64,000 nucleotides of DNA from Ectopseudomonas chengduensis (GCF_015712065.1 NZ_JACFYZ010000003.1:248001-312000); one strand, 5' to 3'; counted from the first letter of the stretch, positions 16,180 through 26,540 are shown. Made by a program: numbers and translations. The notes: generated by a model not told the origin, from the letters alone.

Positions 16180-18336
16180 ATGTTTCGTATGACCACCCTG
16201 GCGCTGCTCGCCTGCAGCACCTCCCTTGCCTGGGCGCAAGATGACACCTTGACGCTGCCTGCCAGCACCGTATCTGCCGTTGCTGCAGAGCCTGACGAGG
16301 CTACTGGCATCAACCTGGACAAAACCATCGAGAGTGGCTCGCGCCTCAACCTCAGCGCTCGTGAAAATCCGGCCTCGGTCAGCGTGGCGGATCGGGCGAC
16401 CATGGAGCGTCTGGGCGTACGCAACTTTCAGGATGCTGCCAATGCCTTGCCCGGCGTGAACGCCTCGGCACCACCCGGCTGGGGCGGCTACGTGGCCTAT
16501 AGAGGTTTCAATGGCGCACAGATCGGCCAACTGTTCAATGGCATCAACCTGCAATACGGCGGTTCGGCGCGTCCTGTTGGCGCCTGGATCTATGATCGCG
16601 TCGAACTGCTGGGCGGGCCGTCGTCCTTCCTCAATGGCAGTGGCGCGGTTGGCGGCAGCCTGAACTACATCACCAAGCTCGCCAGCCGCGATAAGGACAG
16701 CTTGGAAGGGCGCGTCAGCTACTCGCGCTACGACACCTGGGAAACCGCCATCGGCGTCAATCAGGCGCTCAATGAGGGCGACGGTCCGCGGCATTACGCG
16801 CGCCTGGATTACAGCCGCACTCACACCAACGGTTATATCGACCGCCAGGAAAACCAGGCCGGCAACCTGGCCTTCTCCCTGCTCAGCGACATCAACGACC
16901 AGCTCTCCCACACCCTGGCCATCGAGTACCTGGAGGAACAGGAAGACAGCCCGTACTGGGGCTCGCCGGTGTTGCAGCCACTGAGTGGCAAGCTGCGTAT
17001 CGACAAGCACAACCGCTTCAACAACTACAACGTCGAGGACGGCCGCTACGAGCAACGCACCCGCTGGCTGCGCTCGATCACCGACTACCGCCTCGATGAC
17101 GCCACCCAGCTGCGCAACACCTTCTACCACTACAAGGGCCAGCGCGATTACCGCAACCTCGAGCGTTATCGCTACAACGCCGCCAATACCGAGGTGACCC
17201 GTTCTGCTGCTTACCGTCAGCGCCATGATCAGGAGGTCAATGGCGACCGCTTCGAGCTGACCCATGCCGGCGATCTGTTCGGTCTGGCCAGCGACTGGGC
17301 CTTCGGTCTGGAGTACAGCCGCAACCAGCAGATCAACTACCCGCTGTCGATCTCGGCGAACTTCGACACGGTCGACCCCCACGGTTTCGACCCGGACGAC
17401 TTTCTCGATATCCCCGGCATGGACGCCCCGCGCACCAAGGGCCGCAGCACCTGGACCGATACCTCTTCGGCCTTCGTCGAGAACCGTACCCGCCTGACCG
17501 AGCGCCTGGCACTGATCACCGCGCTGCGCTACGACCATATCGACTTCGAGGTGGTCGAGCATGCAACCCGCGTCGGGCTGGATCGCCACTGGGATGCCTT
17601 CACCGGGCGCGTCGGTCTGGTCTATGACCTGCCTGATGCCATCAGCCTCTACACCCAATACAGCACCTCGGCCGAACCGCCAGGCGGCACCCTGACCAGC
17701 GCCTCGGTCGCCCAGGTCGCCGATTTCGACCTGAGCACCGGTCGCCAGGTCGAGGTGGGCAGCAAGTTCGACTTCCTCGATGGTCGCGGCACGGCGACGG
17801 CGGCGGCCTACCGCATCGTGCGCAAGAACATCTCGGTGCCGTCTTCCAGCGTGCCAAATACCACCGAACAAGCCGGACAGCAGACCTCCACCGGTGTCGA
17901 ACTGGCCGCCTCGTTCAAGATCACCCCGCAGTTGCTCGCCGCCGGTAACGTCGCCTGGGTACGTGCCGAATACGACGAGTTCAACGAAAACGTCGGCGGT
18001 GTGGCGGTCTCGCGCAAGGGCAAGAACCCGGTGAACATTCCCGAGCGCGTGGCTAACCTCTGGCTGACCTATGACGTCGCGCCGGACTGGCAGGTGGGGG
18101 CTGATGCGCGTTATGTCTCCTCGGTCTATGCCAACACCGCCAACACCATGTGGGTGCCGTCCTACACCGTCTACGGGTTGTTCCTCAAGCACGACCTGGA
18201 TGCCCACACCGAGCTCAGCGCCCGACTGCGCAACCTCACTGACGAGACCTACGCCCGTTTCATCCACCAGAGCAACACCCAGTACTACCTGGGTGAGCCG
18301 CGCAGCCTGGAAGTGGCTGTGCAGTGGCGTTACTGA
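16180..18336 (+). CDS. TonB-dependent siderophore receptor
   Basis: This 718-residue outer-membrane receptor imports ferric siderophores using TonB energy. A signal peptide MFRMTTLALLACSTSLAWA ends at about residue 19. The plug domain follows (ENPASVSVADRATMERLGVR; VAYRGFNGAQIGQLFNGINL; RVELLGGPSSFLNGSGAVGG), then a 22-strand barrel ending in VAVQWRY, with an aromatic C-terminus. The start at 16180 was preferred to a TTG 51 bp upstream because it begins a clean signal peptide. The stop overlaps the first PepSY gene (TGATG). No receptor-specific signalling extension is visible at the N-terminus. Confidence 0.9.
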   Translation: MFRMTTLALLACSTSLAWAQDDTLTLPASTVSAVAAEPDEATGINLDKTIESGSRLNLSARENPASVSVADRATMERLGVRNFQDAANALPGVNASAPPGWGGYVAYRGFNGAQIGQLFNGINLQYGGSARPVGAWIYDRVELLGGPSSFLNGSGAVGGSLNYITKLASRDKDSLEGRVSYSRYDTWETAIGVNQALNEGDGPRHYARLDYSRTHTNGYIDRQENQAGNLAFSLLSDINDQLSHTLAIEYLEEQEDSPYWGSPVLQPLSGKLRIDKHNRFNNYNVEDGRYEQRTRWLRSITDYRLDDATQLRNTFYHYKGQRDYRNLERYRYNAANTEVTRSAAYRQRHDQEVNGDRFELTHAGDLFGLASDWAFGLEYSRNQQINYPLSISANFDTVDPHGFDPDDFLDIPGMDAPRTKGRSTWTDTSSAFVENRTRLTERLALITALRYDHIDFEVVEHATRVGLDRHWDAFTGRVGLVYDLPDAISLYTQYSTSAEPPGGTLTSASVAQVADFDLSTGRQVEVGSKFDFLDGRGTATAAAYRIVRKNISVPSSSVPNTTEQAGQQTSTGVELAASFKITPQLLAAGNVAWVRAEYDEFNENVGGVAVSRKGKNPVNIPERVANLWLTYDVAPDWQVGADARYVSSVYANTANTMWVPSYTVYGLFLKHDLDAHTELSARLRNLTDETYARFIHQSNTQYYLGEPRSLEVAVQWRY

Positions 18337-19838
18337 TGGCGCTGAAACGCCAGCTGTACCTCTGGCATCGCTGGCTGGGTATCGGCCTGTGCCTGTTGAT
18401 GGCGCTGTGGTTCGTCTCCGGGGTGGTGATGCTGTATGTCGGCTACCCCAAGCTGACCGGCAGCGAGCGCCTCGGGCATCTACCGGCACTGCCCACGAGC
18501 TGCTGCGCCGAGGTGCCGGCGCAATGGGCGCAGCTGCCGTTGCAGCGGCTGCGCCTGAGCAGCCTGGGCGGCCAGCCGTTCTATCTGCTGGAGCTGGCCG
18601 ACGGGCGCCGCTTGACCCTCGATGCGCTCAGCGGTGAGCCCCTGGCGCGCGCCGACGAAGCCTGGGCGCTGGCTGGCGCCCGGCAATATGCCGGCGACGT
18701 ACCGCTGCGCTATCGCGGCCAGTTCGAGGAGGATGTCTGGACGCATTCGCGTGCGCTGGATGCCGAGCGCCCGTTGCATCTGGTCGAGCTGGGCGATGCC
18801 GAGCGTACCTGGCTCTACCTGTCGGGCAGGACTGGCGAAGTAGTGCGTGATGCCAGCCTGCAGGAGCGGCGCTGGAATTGGCTGGGTGCCTGGTTGCACT
18901 GGCTCTATCCGCTGCGTGGCGGCTTCGGTTTTGACAATGGTTGGCGTGTGCTGGTGATCGGCCTGTCCCTGCTGGGTACGGCCATGGCCGTGCTGGGCAT
19001 GGTGGTTGGCCTGATGCGCTGGCGTTTTCGCAAGCCCTATCGCAACGGTTCTCGCAGTCCCTACTCCGGTGGCTGGTGGCGTTGGCACCATATCGGCGGC
19101 CTGCTGTTCGGCGTTGTGCTGGTGGCGTGGATCTTCAGTGGCCTGATGTCCATGCGGCCCTGGGGCACCACCGACAGCCGTTCGCGCCTCGACGCTGCGT
19201 TGATGCAGAGCGGCGCGCTACGGGCAGCGGACGTTTCGCTCTCGGTCAGCCGCGCACTGCGACGGCTGCGCACGGAGCTGGATGTAGTCGAGGTGGAATG
19301 GCGTCGCCTCGATGGCAGCACCTATCTAGTGGCACGAGCTGCGAGCGGCGAGAGCCGCATGCTGCACGGCGAGACCTTGCTGCGTCAGCTGCCCCGCGAA
19401 CAACTGCTCGATACGGCCCACCTCATGGCGCCGGATGTGGCACTGCAAAGCGAGTGGCTGGAGCGCTTCGATACCTACTACTTCGCCCGCGATGCGCAAA
19501 GCATGTACGGCTCGCAGAACCGACCGCTGCCGGTGCTGCGGGTGCGCTTCGATGACCCGGAGCAGACCTGGGTCTACCTCGACCCGGCCAGCGGCGAGAT
19601 GATCGCGCGGCATGACCAGCGCCAGCGCGTCGGCCGCTGGCTGTTCAACCTGCTGCATAGCTGGGACTGGCCGCCGCTGCTGGAACGCCCGCTGCTGCGC
19701 GAAGCTCTGATCATCGCCTTCAGCCTTGGCGGTCTGGTGATCTGCCTCAGCGGCACAGTGTTGGGATGGCGACGTTTGCGTCGCTCAGGAGTACCGAGCC
19801 GCAGAAGCACGCTCCTGCGAAACGAAGGAAGGTCGTAG
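18336..19838 (+). CDS. PepSY-associated transmembrane protein (ferric-siderophore reductase-like)
   Basis: This 500-residue inner-membrane protein begins MALKRQLYLWHRWLGIGLCL, with the HRW motif typical of PepSY_TM reductases such as FpvG and PiuB. Further membrane segments lie near residues 205-230, 255-275 and 455-480. Periplasmic PepSY-like stretches lie between them. A Cys-Cys pair (TSCCAEV, about 52-53) follows the first membrane segment. Such proteins reduce ferric siderophores in the periplasm. The start overlaps the receptor stop, so the two are translationally coupled. Confidence 0.83.
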   Translation: MALKRQLYLWHRWLGIGLCLLMALWFVSGVVMLYVGYPKLTGSERLGHLPALPTSCCAEVPAQWAQLPLQRLRLSSLGGQPFYLLELADGRRLTLDALSGEPLARADEAWALAGARQYAGDVPLRYRGQFEEDVWTHSRALDAERPLHLVELGDAERTWLYLSGRTGEVVRDASLQERRWNWLGAWLHWLYPLRGGFGFDNGWRVLVIGLSLLGTAMAVLGMVVGLMRWRFRKPYRNGSRSPYSGGWWRWHHIGGLLFGVVLVAWIFSGLMSMRPWGTTDSRSRLDAALMQSGALRAADVSLSVSRALRRLRTELDVVEVEWRRLDGSTYLVARAASGESRMLHGETLLRQLPREQLLDTAHLMAPDVALQSEWLERFDTYYFARDAQSMYGSQNRPLPVLRVRFDDPEQTWVYLDPASGEMIARHDQRQRVGRWLFNLLHSWDWPPLLERPLLREALIIAFSLGGLVICLSGTVLGWRRLRRSGVPSRRSTLLRNEGRS

Positions 19839-19877
19839 TGAACCCCTTTCATGAAACCCCTTATGGAGGCACCTGTC

Positions 19878-21251
19878 ATGCGTGAGTCCACCTCGTTCTA
19901 CAACCTGGCCTGGCGCTGGCACTTCTATGCCGGGCTGTTCGTCATCCCATTCATGATCCTGCTGTCGATCACCGGGATCATCTACCTGTTCAAACCGCAG
20001 CTCGACGCCTGGATGTACGCCGACCTGATGCAGGTGCCGGTCGCCGAGCAGCGCCTCAGTGCCGATCAGCAACTGGCTATCGTCCGCGAAGCCTATCCGC
20101 AGGCGACGGTCAGCAAATACCTGCCGCCCGCTGCACAGGATCGCAGTGCGCAGTTCGTGATCAATCAGGGCGGCCAGGAGCTGAACCTGTTCGTCGATCC
20201 CTACAACGGCAGCCTTCTCGGCGCCCAGGACGCCCTGTGGAATCTGCAGGCGGTGGTGCGCAGGCTGCACGGTGATCTGCTGATCGGCACCGTTGGTGAC
20301 CGGCTGATCGAACTGGCCGCTGGCTGGGGCATCGTGCTGGTGGTATCCGGCCTGTACCTGTGGTGGCCGCGCGGCAGCAGCGGGGCGGGTGTGTTTTGGC
20401 CACGTCTGAGCGCAGGGGGGCGCCTGTGGTGGCGCGACCTGCATGCGGTCACCGGCTTCTGGGGCAGCGCACTGCTGCTGTTCATGCTGCTCACCGGTAT
20501 GACCTGGACGGGCTACTGGGGTGCGCAGTTCGCCGGTGCCTGGAATCATTTTCCCGCCGCCATGTGGGATGACGTGCCCAAGTCCGGGCAACTGACCGGC
20601 AGCCTCAACAGCAGCAGCCAGCAAACCGTGGCCTGGGCGGTGGAAGTCACGCCGCTGCCAGCGTCCGACCCGCATGCCGCGCATCACGGCCATGCCGGGC
20701 ATCAGGCCGCAGCGGCCTCCACCAGCCTGCTGCAGCATGTGGTCGATAGCGCGACCGAGCGCGGTGTCCAGCCTGGTTACAGCATCAGCCTGCCCCAGGG
20801 CGAGCAGGGCGTTTACACCGTCGCGCTGTTCGCCGACGATCCACGCAATGACGCCACCTTGCACTTCGATCAATACAGCGGTGCGGTACTCGCCGACGTG
20901 CGCTGGCAGGACTACGGCCCAGTGGCGAAAACCGTGGAAACCGGGGTGATGCTGCACGAAGGCAAGCTGTTCGGCCTGGCCAACCAACTGCTGATGGCGG
21001 CGATCTGCCTGCTGATCATCTTCAGCTCCGTCAGCGGCCTGGTGCTGTGGTGGAAACGCCGCCCGGCCGGACGCTTCGGTGTGCCGCCACTGCGCCACGA
21101 CCTGCCGCGCTGGAAGACCGCCATCGGCGTGATGATCGTGCTCGGTGTGATCTTCCCGCTGGTCGGCGCTTCGCTGCTGCTGGTCTTCGTTCTTGACTGG
21201 CTACTCTCGCGCTTTCGCCAACTGCGGCCATCGACCCGGCCGCTGGCATGA
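19878..21251 (+). CDS. PepSY-domain membrane protein (iron-uptake reductase-like)
   Basis: This 457-residue inner-membrane protein has the PepSY_TM layout: YNLAWRWHFYAGLFVIPFMI at the N-terminus, a periplasmic PepSY domain (TVSKYLPPAAQDRSAQF...), then GWGIVLVVSGLYLWWPR, a third segment near WGSALLLFMLLTGMTWTGYW and two C-terminal helices. A His-rich stretch (HAAHHGHAGHQAAA, about 262-275) may bind metal. The start at 19878 is chosen because GGAGG lies 8 bases before it. Co-directional with the previous PepSY gene, 39 bp apart. Confidence 0.84.
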   Translation: MRESTSFYNLAWRWHFYAGLFVIPFMILLSITGIIYLFKPQLDAWMYADLMQVPVAEQRLSADQQLAIVREAYPQATVSKYLPPAAQDRSAQFVINQGGQELNLFVDPYNGSLLGAQDALWNLQAVVRRLHGDLLIGTVGDRLIELAAGWGIVLVVSGLYLWWPRGSSGAGVFWPRLSAGGRLWWRDLHAVTGFWGSALLLFMLLTGMTWTGYWGAQFAGAWNHFPAAMWDDVPKSGQLTGSLNSSSQQTVAWAVEVTPLPASDPHAAHHGHAGHQAAAASTSLLQHVVDSATERGVQPGYSISLPQGEQGVYTVALFADDPRNDATLHFDQYSGAVLADVRWQDYGPVAKTVETGVMLHEGKLFGLANQLLMAAICLLIIFSSVSGLVLWWKRRPAGRFGVPPLRHDLPRWKTAIGVMIVLGVIFPLVGASLLLVFVLDWLLSRFRQLRPSTRPLA

Positions 21252-21324
21252 GTGAACAGTTTGATCGTCGCAAGACGTTATAGGCTCGACCCATGATTCG
21301 ATTCCAAACTAGGAGGCAACACCC

Positions 21325-21819
21325 ATGACCCTGAAGAAAACCCTGCTCGGCCTCACCCTGCTGCTGCCGACGCTGTTGGTGCAGGCCCACGAGTACGAAG
21401 CCGGTCAACTGCATATCGACCACCCCTGGTCGCGCGAGATGCCGCCGGTGGCGCCGACTGCTGCCGCTTATTTCGTCATCCACAACAAGGGCAGCGAAGC
21501 CGATCGTCTGCTCAGTGTCAGCACCCCGGTGGCCGGCAAGGCCGAGTTGCACGAGCATGTGCATGCCGATGGCGTGATGAAGATGCAGCAGGTGCAGGAC
21601 GTGGCCATCCCCGCTGGTGGCGAGGTGAAGTTCGAGCCCATGGGCTATCACGTCATGCTGTTCAACCTGAAGCAGCAGGCCAAGGACGGTGAGCGCTTCC
21701 CGTTGACCCTCAACTTCGAGAAAGCCGGTGCTGTCGAGGTCGAGGTCGCCGTGCAGAAAGATGCGCCGGCAGGCCATGATCATGCTGCCGGTCATGATGC
21801 AGGCAAGCACCAGCACTGA
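21325..21819 (+). CDS. periplasmic copper chaperone PCu(A)C
   Basis: This 164-residue exported protein has a signal peptide ending LLVQA (21) and the PCuAC (DUF461) fold. The Cu(I) ligands follow the family spacing: His76, Met87, His109 and Met111 (H-x10-M-x21-H-x-M). A His-rich tail (GHDHAAGHDAGKHQH) may hold extra copper. The family hands copper to cytochrome c oxidase CuA or handles periplasmic copper. Its stop overlaps the start of the second DUF2946 gene, and oprC follows, so a copper role fits. Confidence 0.92.
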   Translation: MTLKKTLLGLTLLLPTLLVQAHEYEAGQLHIDHPWSREMPPVAPTAAAYFVIHNKGSEADRLLSVSTPVAGKAELHEHVHADGVMKMQQVQDVAIPAGGEVKFEPMGYHVMLFNLKQQAKDGERFPLTLNFEKAGAVEVEVAVQKDAPAGHDHAAGHDAGKHQH

Positions 21820-22193
21820 TGCTGTTCACGGCACGCAGGCGCACGCTCGCCGCCCAGCTTGGGCTGCTGGCGTTCGTCCTTATCGTGCTGGCGCCACTGG
21901 CGTCGCAACTGCGTGCCGAGCCGGCTGACTGGCGCTGGCTGAACGAGCTTGGCTGTCATGACGGGGCGGGCAACGTGCCGGCCCCAACGAGCAGCTCCAG
22001 CCCAGTGTTGCAGGTGGATGCCTGCGGCTACTGCTCGCTGCTCTCGCATTGTCCGGTGCTGGCCGACAATGGCTCGGTGCTCGCGAGCCGCTTGGAGTTA
22101 TCTCGCGATACCACCCTGAGGTTGCCTGAGCGACCGCTGCCGGGCGCCAACTTTCCTCATGCGCTGTCACGTGCACCGCCCATGCGCACCTGA
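21819..22193 (+). CDS. DUF2946-family protein with CGYC motif
   Basis: This 124-residue protein has one N-terminal membrane segment (LGLLAFVLIVLAPLASQL) and a periplasmic region with Cys46 (LGCHDG) and the cluster CGYC (69-72) plus Cys78 (SHCPV). The CGYC pair resembles a thiol redox or soft-metal site. It is coupled to the PCuAC gene (TGATG overlap) and followed by oprC after 62 bp. DUF2946 function is unknown. Linkage to two receptors in this window suggests a role in metal handling. Confidence 0.8.
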   Translation: MLFTARRRTLAAQLGLLAFVLIVLAPLASQLRAEPADWRWLNELGCHDGAGNVPAPTSSSSPVLQVDACGYCSLLSHCPVLADNGSVLASRLELSRDTTLRLPERPLPGANFPHALSRAPPMRT

Positions 22194-22255
22194 AGTCACC
22201 ACTCCCATGAGGCCGTTACCAGGCCTCTTCGCCAATCGACTTTTCAGGTATCCGC

Positions 22256-24346
22256 ATGTCCGTTTCCTTCGTTTCGGGCGCCGTTTCCGTGCGCGCTCGT
22301 TTTCCCCTGTCCGTTCTGGCCGTAGCCTGCGGCCTGTGTTCCATGACTGCCCTGCAGGCTGCCGAGGAGCCTGTGCACGAACTGCCGCCTACGGTGATCA
22401 CGGCAATCCAGCAAAGCTCGCCGCTGACCGTGGTGGCCGACCCCAAGGATCCACGCCAGCCGGTACCGGCCAGCGATGCGGCCGACTACCTCAAGACCAT
22501 TCCCGGTTTCTCCGCGATTCGCAGCGGTGGCAGCAACAGTGACCCGGTGTTGCGCGGCCTGTTCGGCTCGCGCCTGCTGCTGCTTACCGATGGCGGGCAG
22601 ATGATCGGCGCCTGCCCGGGGCGGATGGACGCACCCAGTTCCTACATTTCGCCAGAAACCTTTGATCGGCTGACCGTTACCAAGGGCCCGCAGACCGTGA
22701 TCTGGGGGCCGGGTGCTTCGGCTGGGGTGGTGCGTTTCGACCGCGAGCCGGAGCGTTTCGGTGAGCTGGGCGCGCGCCTGCATGCCAGTGTGCTGGCCGG
22801 TTCCAATGGCCGTTTCGACCGGACCCTGGATGGCGCCGTGGGCAGTGAGCAGGGCTACCTGCGGGTGATGGGCAACCGCTCGCAGTCGGACGATTACGAC
22901 AACGGTGACGGCGACACCATCGCCTCGCGCTGGGACAAGTGGAACGGCGACGTGGCCCTGGGCTGGACGCCGGATGCCGATACCCTGATCGAACTCACGG
23001 CTGGCCGTGGCGACGGCGAAGCGCGCTACGGTGGCCGTGGCATGGACGGCACTCAGTTCAAGCGCGAAAGCCTCGGCCTGCGCATCGAGCGCAGTAACCT
23101 TGGTGGCGTGCTGGATAAGGTCGAAGCCAAGGTCTACTACAACTACGCCGACCACATCATGGACAACTTCCGCCTGCGCGTGCCGGACCCGAGCAGCATG
23201 ATGGCCGGGCCGATGGCGGCGCAGGTCGACCGCCGCACCCTCGGTGCACGCCTGGCCGCGACCTGGAAGTGGGATGACATCGAGCTGATCACCGGCGTCG
23301 ATGCGCAGCGCAGCGAACACCGCCAGCGCAGCTCTAGCGGCGGCATGATGGGCATGCCCTATGTCGACGCTGATCGCTTCCCCTGGGACAAGGACGCGCT
23401 GATGCACAACTACGGCGTGTTCGCCGAAGCCACCTGGCGCCTGGCCGAGGGTGATCGACTGATCTCCGGCGCACGCCTGGATCGCGCTTCGGCCAAGGAC
23501 TACCGGCAGAACTTCAGCGACATGATGGGCATGACCACGCCCAACCCGACGGCGGGCGAGACCCGTGCCGATACCTTGCCCAGCGGTTTCGTGCGCTACG
23601 AGCACGACCTGTCCGGCTCGCCGACCACCGTCTATGCCGGTATCGGCCACGTGCAGCGTTTCCCCGATTACTGGGAGCTGTTCTCTGCCGGTCTCAGTGG
23701 CCCAGCCGGCGCGGACAACGCCTTCGATGGCATCAAGCCGGAGAAGACCACTCAGCTCGATATCGGCATCCAGTACCAGGACGACAAGCTGCAGGCATGG
23801 GCCTCGGCTTATGTCGGGCAGATCCGCGACTACATCCAGTTCGACTACCGTGGCATGAGCACCCAGGCCGACAACGTCGACGCGCGCATCATGGGTGGCG
23901 AGCTGGGCGTGGCCTACGCCTTCGATTCCAACTGGAAGGCCGACGCGACCCTGGCCTACGCCTGGGGCAAGAACAGCAGTGACGGTGACGCGCTGCCGCA
24001 GATGCCGCCACTGGAGGCGCGCCTGGGCCTGACTTACCAGCGCGACGACTGGAGCGTCGGCGCCCTGTGGCGTGTGGTCGATGGCCAGGGGCGCATCGCC
24101 GAAGGGCGCGGCAACGTGGTGGGGCAGGACTTCGGCGACAGCGCCGGCTTCGGCGTGCTCTCGCTCAATGGCGCTTACCGCGTTAGCCAACAGGTCAAAC
24201 TCAGCGCCGGCGTGGATAACCTGCTCGACAAGAACTACGCCGAACACCTCAACCTGGCTGGCGACGCTGGCTTCGGCTTCCCGGCCGAAACGCGTATCGA
24301 CGAGCCGGGCCGTACCTTGTGGGCCAAGGTCGATTTCGACTTCTAA
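22256..24346 (+). CDS. oprC: TonB-dependent copper receptor OprC
   Basis: This 696-residue outer-membrane receptor matches OprC/NosA-type copper channels. The signal peptide spans about 35 residues (ending TALQA). The Cu-binding pairs described for P. aeruginosa OprC can be identified: Cys120-x3-Met124 (CPGRM) in the plug and His300-x-Met302 (HIM) in the barrel. Methionine-rich loops (SSMMAGPM, GGMMGM, SDMMGM) are also present. The barrel ends WAKVDFDF. Placement after PCuAC and DUF2946 supports copper import or copper-dependent enzyme loading. Confidence 0.92.
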   Translation: MSVSFVSGAVSVRARFPLSVLAVACGLCSMTALQAAEEPVHELPPTVITAIQQSSPLTVVADPKDPRQPVPASDAADYLKTIPGFSAIRSGGSNSDPVLRGLFGSRLLLLTDGGQMIGACPGRMDAPSSYISPETFDRLTVTKGPQTVIWGPGASAGVVRFDREPERFGELGARLHASVLAGSNGRFDRTLDGAVGSEQGYLRVMGNRSQSDDYDNGDGDTIASRWDKWNGDVALGWTPDADTLIELTAGRGDGEARYGGRGMDGTQFKRESLGLRIERSNLGGVLDKVEAKVYYNYADHIMDNFRLRVPDPSSMMAGPMAAQVDRRTLGARLAATWKWDDIELITGVDAQRSEHRQRSSSGGMMGMPYVDADRFPWDKDALMHNYGVFAEATWRLAEGDRLISGARLDRASAKDYRQNFSDMMGMTTPNPTAGETRADTLPSGFVRYEHDLSGSPTTVYAGIGHVQRFPDYWELFSAGLSGPAGADNAFDGIKPEKTTQLDIGIQYQDDKLQAWASAYVGQIRDYIQFDYRGMSTQADNVDARIMGGELGVAYAFDSNWKADATLAYAWGKNSSDGDALPQMPPLEARLGLTYQRDDWSVGALWRVVDGQGRIAEGRGNVVGQDFGDSAGFGVLSLNGAYRVSQQVKLSAGVDNLLDKNYAEHLNLAGDAGFGFPAETRIDEPGRTLWAKVDFDF

Positions 24347-24354
24347 GCCTTAGC

Positions 24355-24500
24355 TAGCCCGGAGCTACGAAGCGTAGCGATCCTCTCGTAGGAGCCCGCT
24401 TGCGGGCGATTGGCGCTTGCACAATGCGGATCGCCCGCAAGCGGGCTCCTACGTTTGGCCGGGCACGGTAGCCACCTTTCCCGGATTACATCCGGGCTAC
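24355..24500. repeat. nested REP palindromes downstream of oprC
   Basis: An inner pair of perfect 24-bp inverted arms (24387-24410 and 24430-24453; core GGAGCCCGCTTGCGGGCGAT) sits inside weaker outer arms of the AGCCCGG type (24356 and about 24482-24500, CCGGGCTAC). They may terminate or stabilise oprC mRNA. REP units like these are dispersed through Pseudomonas genomes. Confidence 0.8.
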
Positions 24501-24589
24501 GATTTTGCGTGCGCTAATAGAGTCTTAAGGTTCAGGCGCCAGAGTAGTCCCCGCAGACACACTTTCCCCTGCACCGAGAGGACTACACC

Positions 24590-24856
24590 ATGCGCAAACT
24601 GCTTCTGCTGTCTCTGGCTCTGGCCAGCCCGCTGACCTTCGCCGCCACCGAATGCACCACTGCCGACAAGTCGCAGTGGCAGGATCAGGACAAGTTCCAG
24701 GCCGACCTCAAGGCCCAGGGCTACGAGATCAACAAGTTCAAGGTTACCGGTGGCAACTGCTACGAAATATACGGTTTCGACAAGGACGGCAAGAAGGTCG
24801 AGATTTACTTCGATCCGGTCAGCGGCAAGCCGGTCAAAAGCAACGTAGAAGGCTGA
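24590..24856 (+). CDS. small periplasmic PepSY-domain protein
   Basis: This 88-residue protein has a signal peptide (MRKLLLLSLALASPLTFA) and one PepSY domain: FQADLKAQGYEINKFKVTGG and IYGFDKDGKKVEIYFDPVSG. Two cysteines (Cys22, about Cys57) could form a disulphide. Homologues are commonly paired with a cytochrome b561 in Pseudomonas, as here (stop overlaps the next start, TGATG). A role as a redox or metal accessory to the cytochrome is likely, but unproven. Confidence 0.88.
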   Translation: MRKLLLLSLALASPLTFAATECTTADKSQWQDQDKFQADLKAQGYEINKFKVTGGNCYEIYGFDKDGKKVEIYFDPVSGKPVKSNVEG

Positions 24857-25392
24857 TGAGCGCCGCGACCGTGCGCGTGTGGGACCCAGTGGTGCGCTTG
24901 TTCCACTGGTCCCTGGCCGGCGCTTTCCTGGCCAACTACTTCTTTACCGAAGAGGGCGAAGACTGGCATCGCTGGTTCGGCTACTACGGCGTGGCCTGGC
25001 TGGCGATCCGCCTGGTATGGGGTTTCGTCGGCACGCCGGCGGCGCGCTGGGCGGATTTCTGGCCGACCCCGGCACGCCTTGGTGCGCATTTGCGTGCGTT
25101 GATTGCCGGTCAGCCCTATCACCGTCTGGGGCATTCGCCGTTGGGCGCGCTGGTGATGCTCCTGATGATGACGCTGATGCTCGGTCTGGGCGTGACCGGC
25201 TTTCTGATGGAGGAAGTCGATTATTTCTGGGGCGCGGATCTGCCGCTGGAAATCCACGAATTCTGTGCCAACGGCCTCATGGCGGTGGTCGGCTTGCATA
25301 TCGCTGCAGCGCTATTTGAGAGCTATCGGCTGCGCGAGAACCTGCCGTTGTCGATGGTGACTGGCAAGCGGCGCAAGCTGGAACAGCACTGA
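24856..25392 (+). CDS. cytochrome b561-family membrane protein
   Basis: This 178-residue four-helix membrane protein starts MSAATVRVWDPVVRLFHW. Candidate haem ligands His17, His38, His93, His134 and His148 fall in or near the membrane helices. It is a dihaem cytochrome b of the Ni/Fe-hydrogenase/b561 class that passes electrons between the quinone pool and a periplasmic partner. The start is fixed by overlap with the upstream PepSY gene. A longer frame upstream only reads through that gene in another phase. Confidence 0.9.
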   Translation: MSAATVRVWDPVVRLFHWSLAGAFLANYFFTEEGEDWHRWFGYYGVAWLAIRLVWGFVGTPAARWADFWPTPARLGAHLRALIAGQPYHRLGHSPLGALVMLLMMTLMLGLGVTGFLMEEVDYFWGADLPLEIHEFCANGLMAVVGLHIAAALFESYRLRENLPLSMVTGKRRKLEQH

Positions 25393-25423
25393 GGCATCGC
25401 GGATTTGCCCGTCGTTCAAAAGC

Positions 25424-25483
25424 ATCGCCCGCAAGCGGGCTCCTACAGGTTCGCGGTGTTGTAGGAGCCCGCTTGCGGGCGAT
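25424..25483. repeat. REP pair, perfect 24-bp inverted arms
   Basis: Arms 25424-25447 and 25460-25483 (core GGAGCCCGCTTGCGGGCGAT) are exact complements with a 12-base spacer. They lie between the convergent cytochrome b561 and adenine deaminase genes and could serve as a bidirectional mRNA end. Confidence 0.88.
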
Positions 25484-25499
25484 CAGTGCTGCCGTCGAT

Positions 25500-26462
<963 letters not shown>

Positions 26463-26540
26463 TCAGGCTTTGTAATTGGCAAAGTTTAACCGGTGGGACA
26501 GGATTGTGCTGCGCTGGCGAGCCAGCTGCATAGGGTGGAC

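Noticed and set aside
16135..18489. Long minus-strand frame opposite the siderophore receptor gene
   Set aside because: Antisense shadow; composition typical of reverse-frame translation of a barrel gene.
22244..24247. Long minus-strand frame opposite oprC
   Set aside because: Antisense shadow without start signals; oprC itself has all family motifs.
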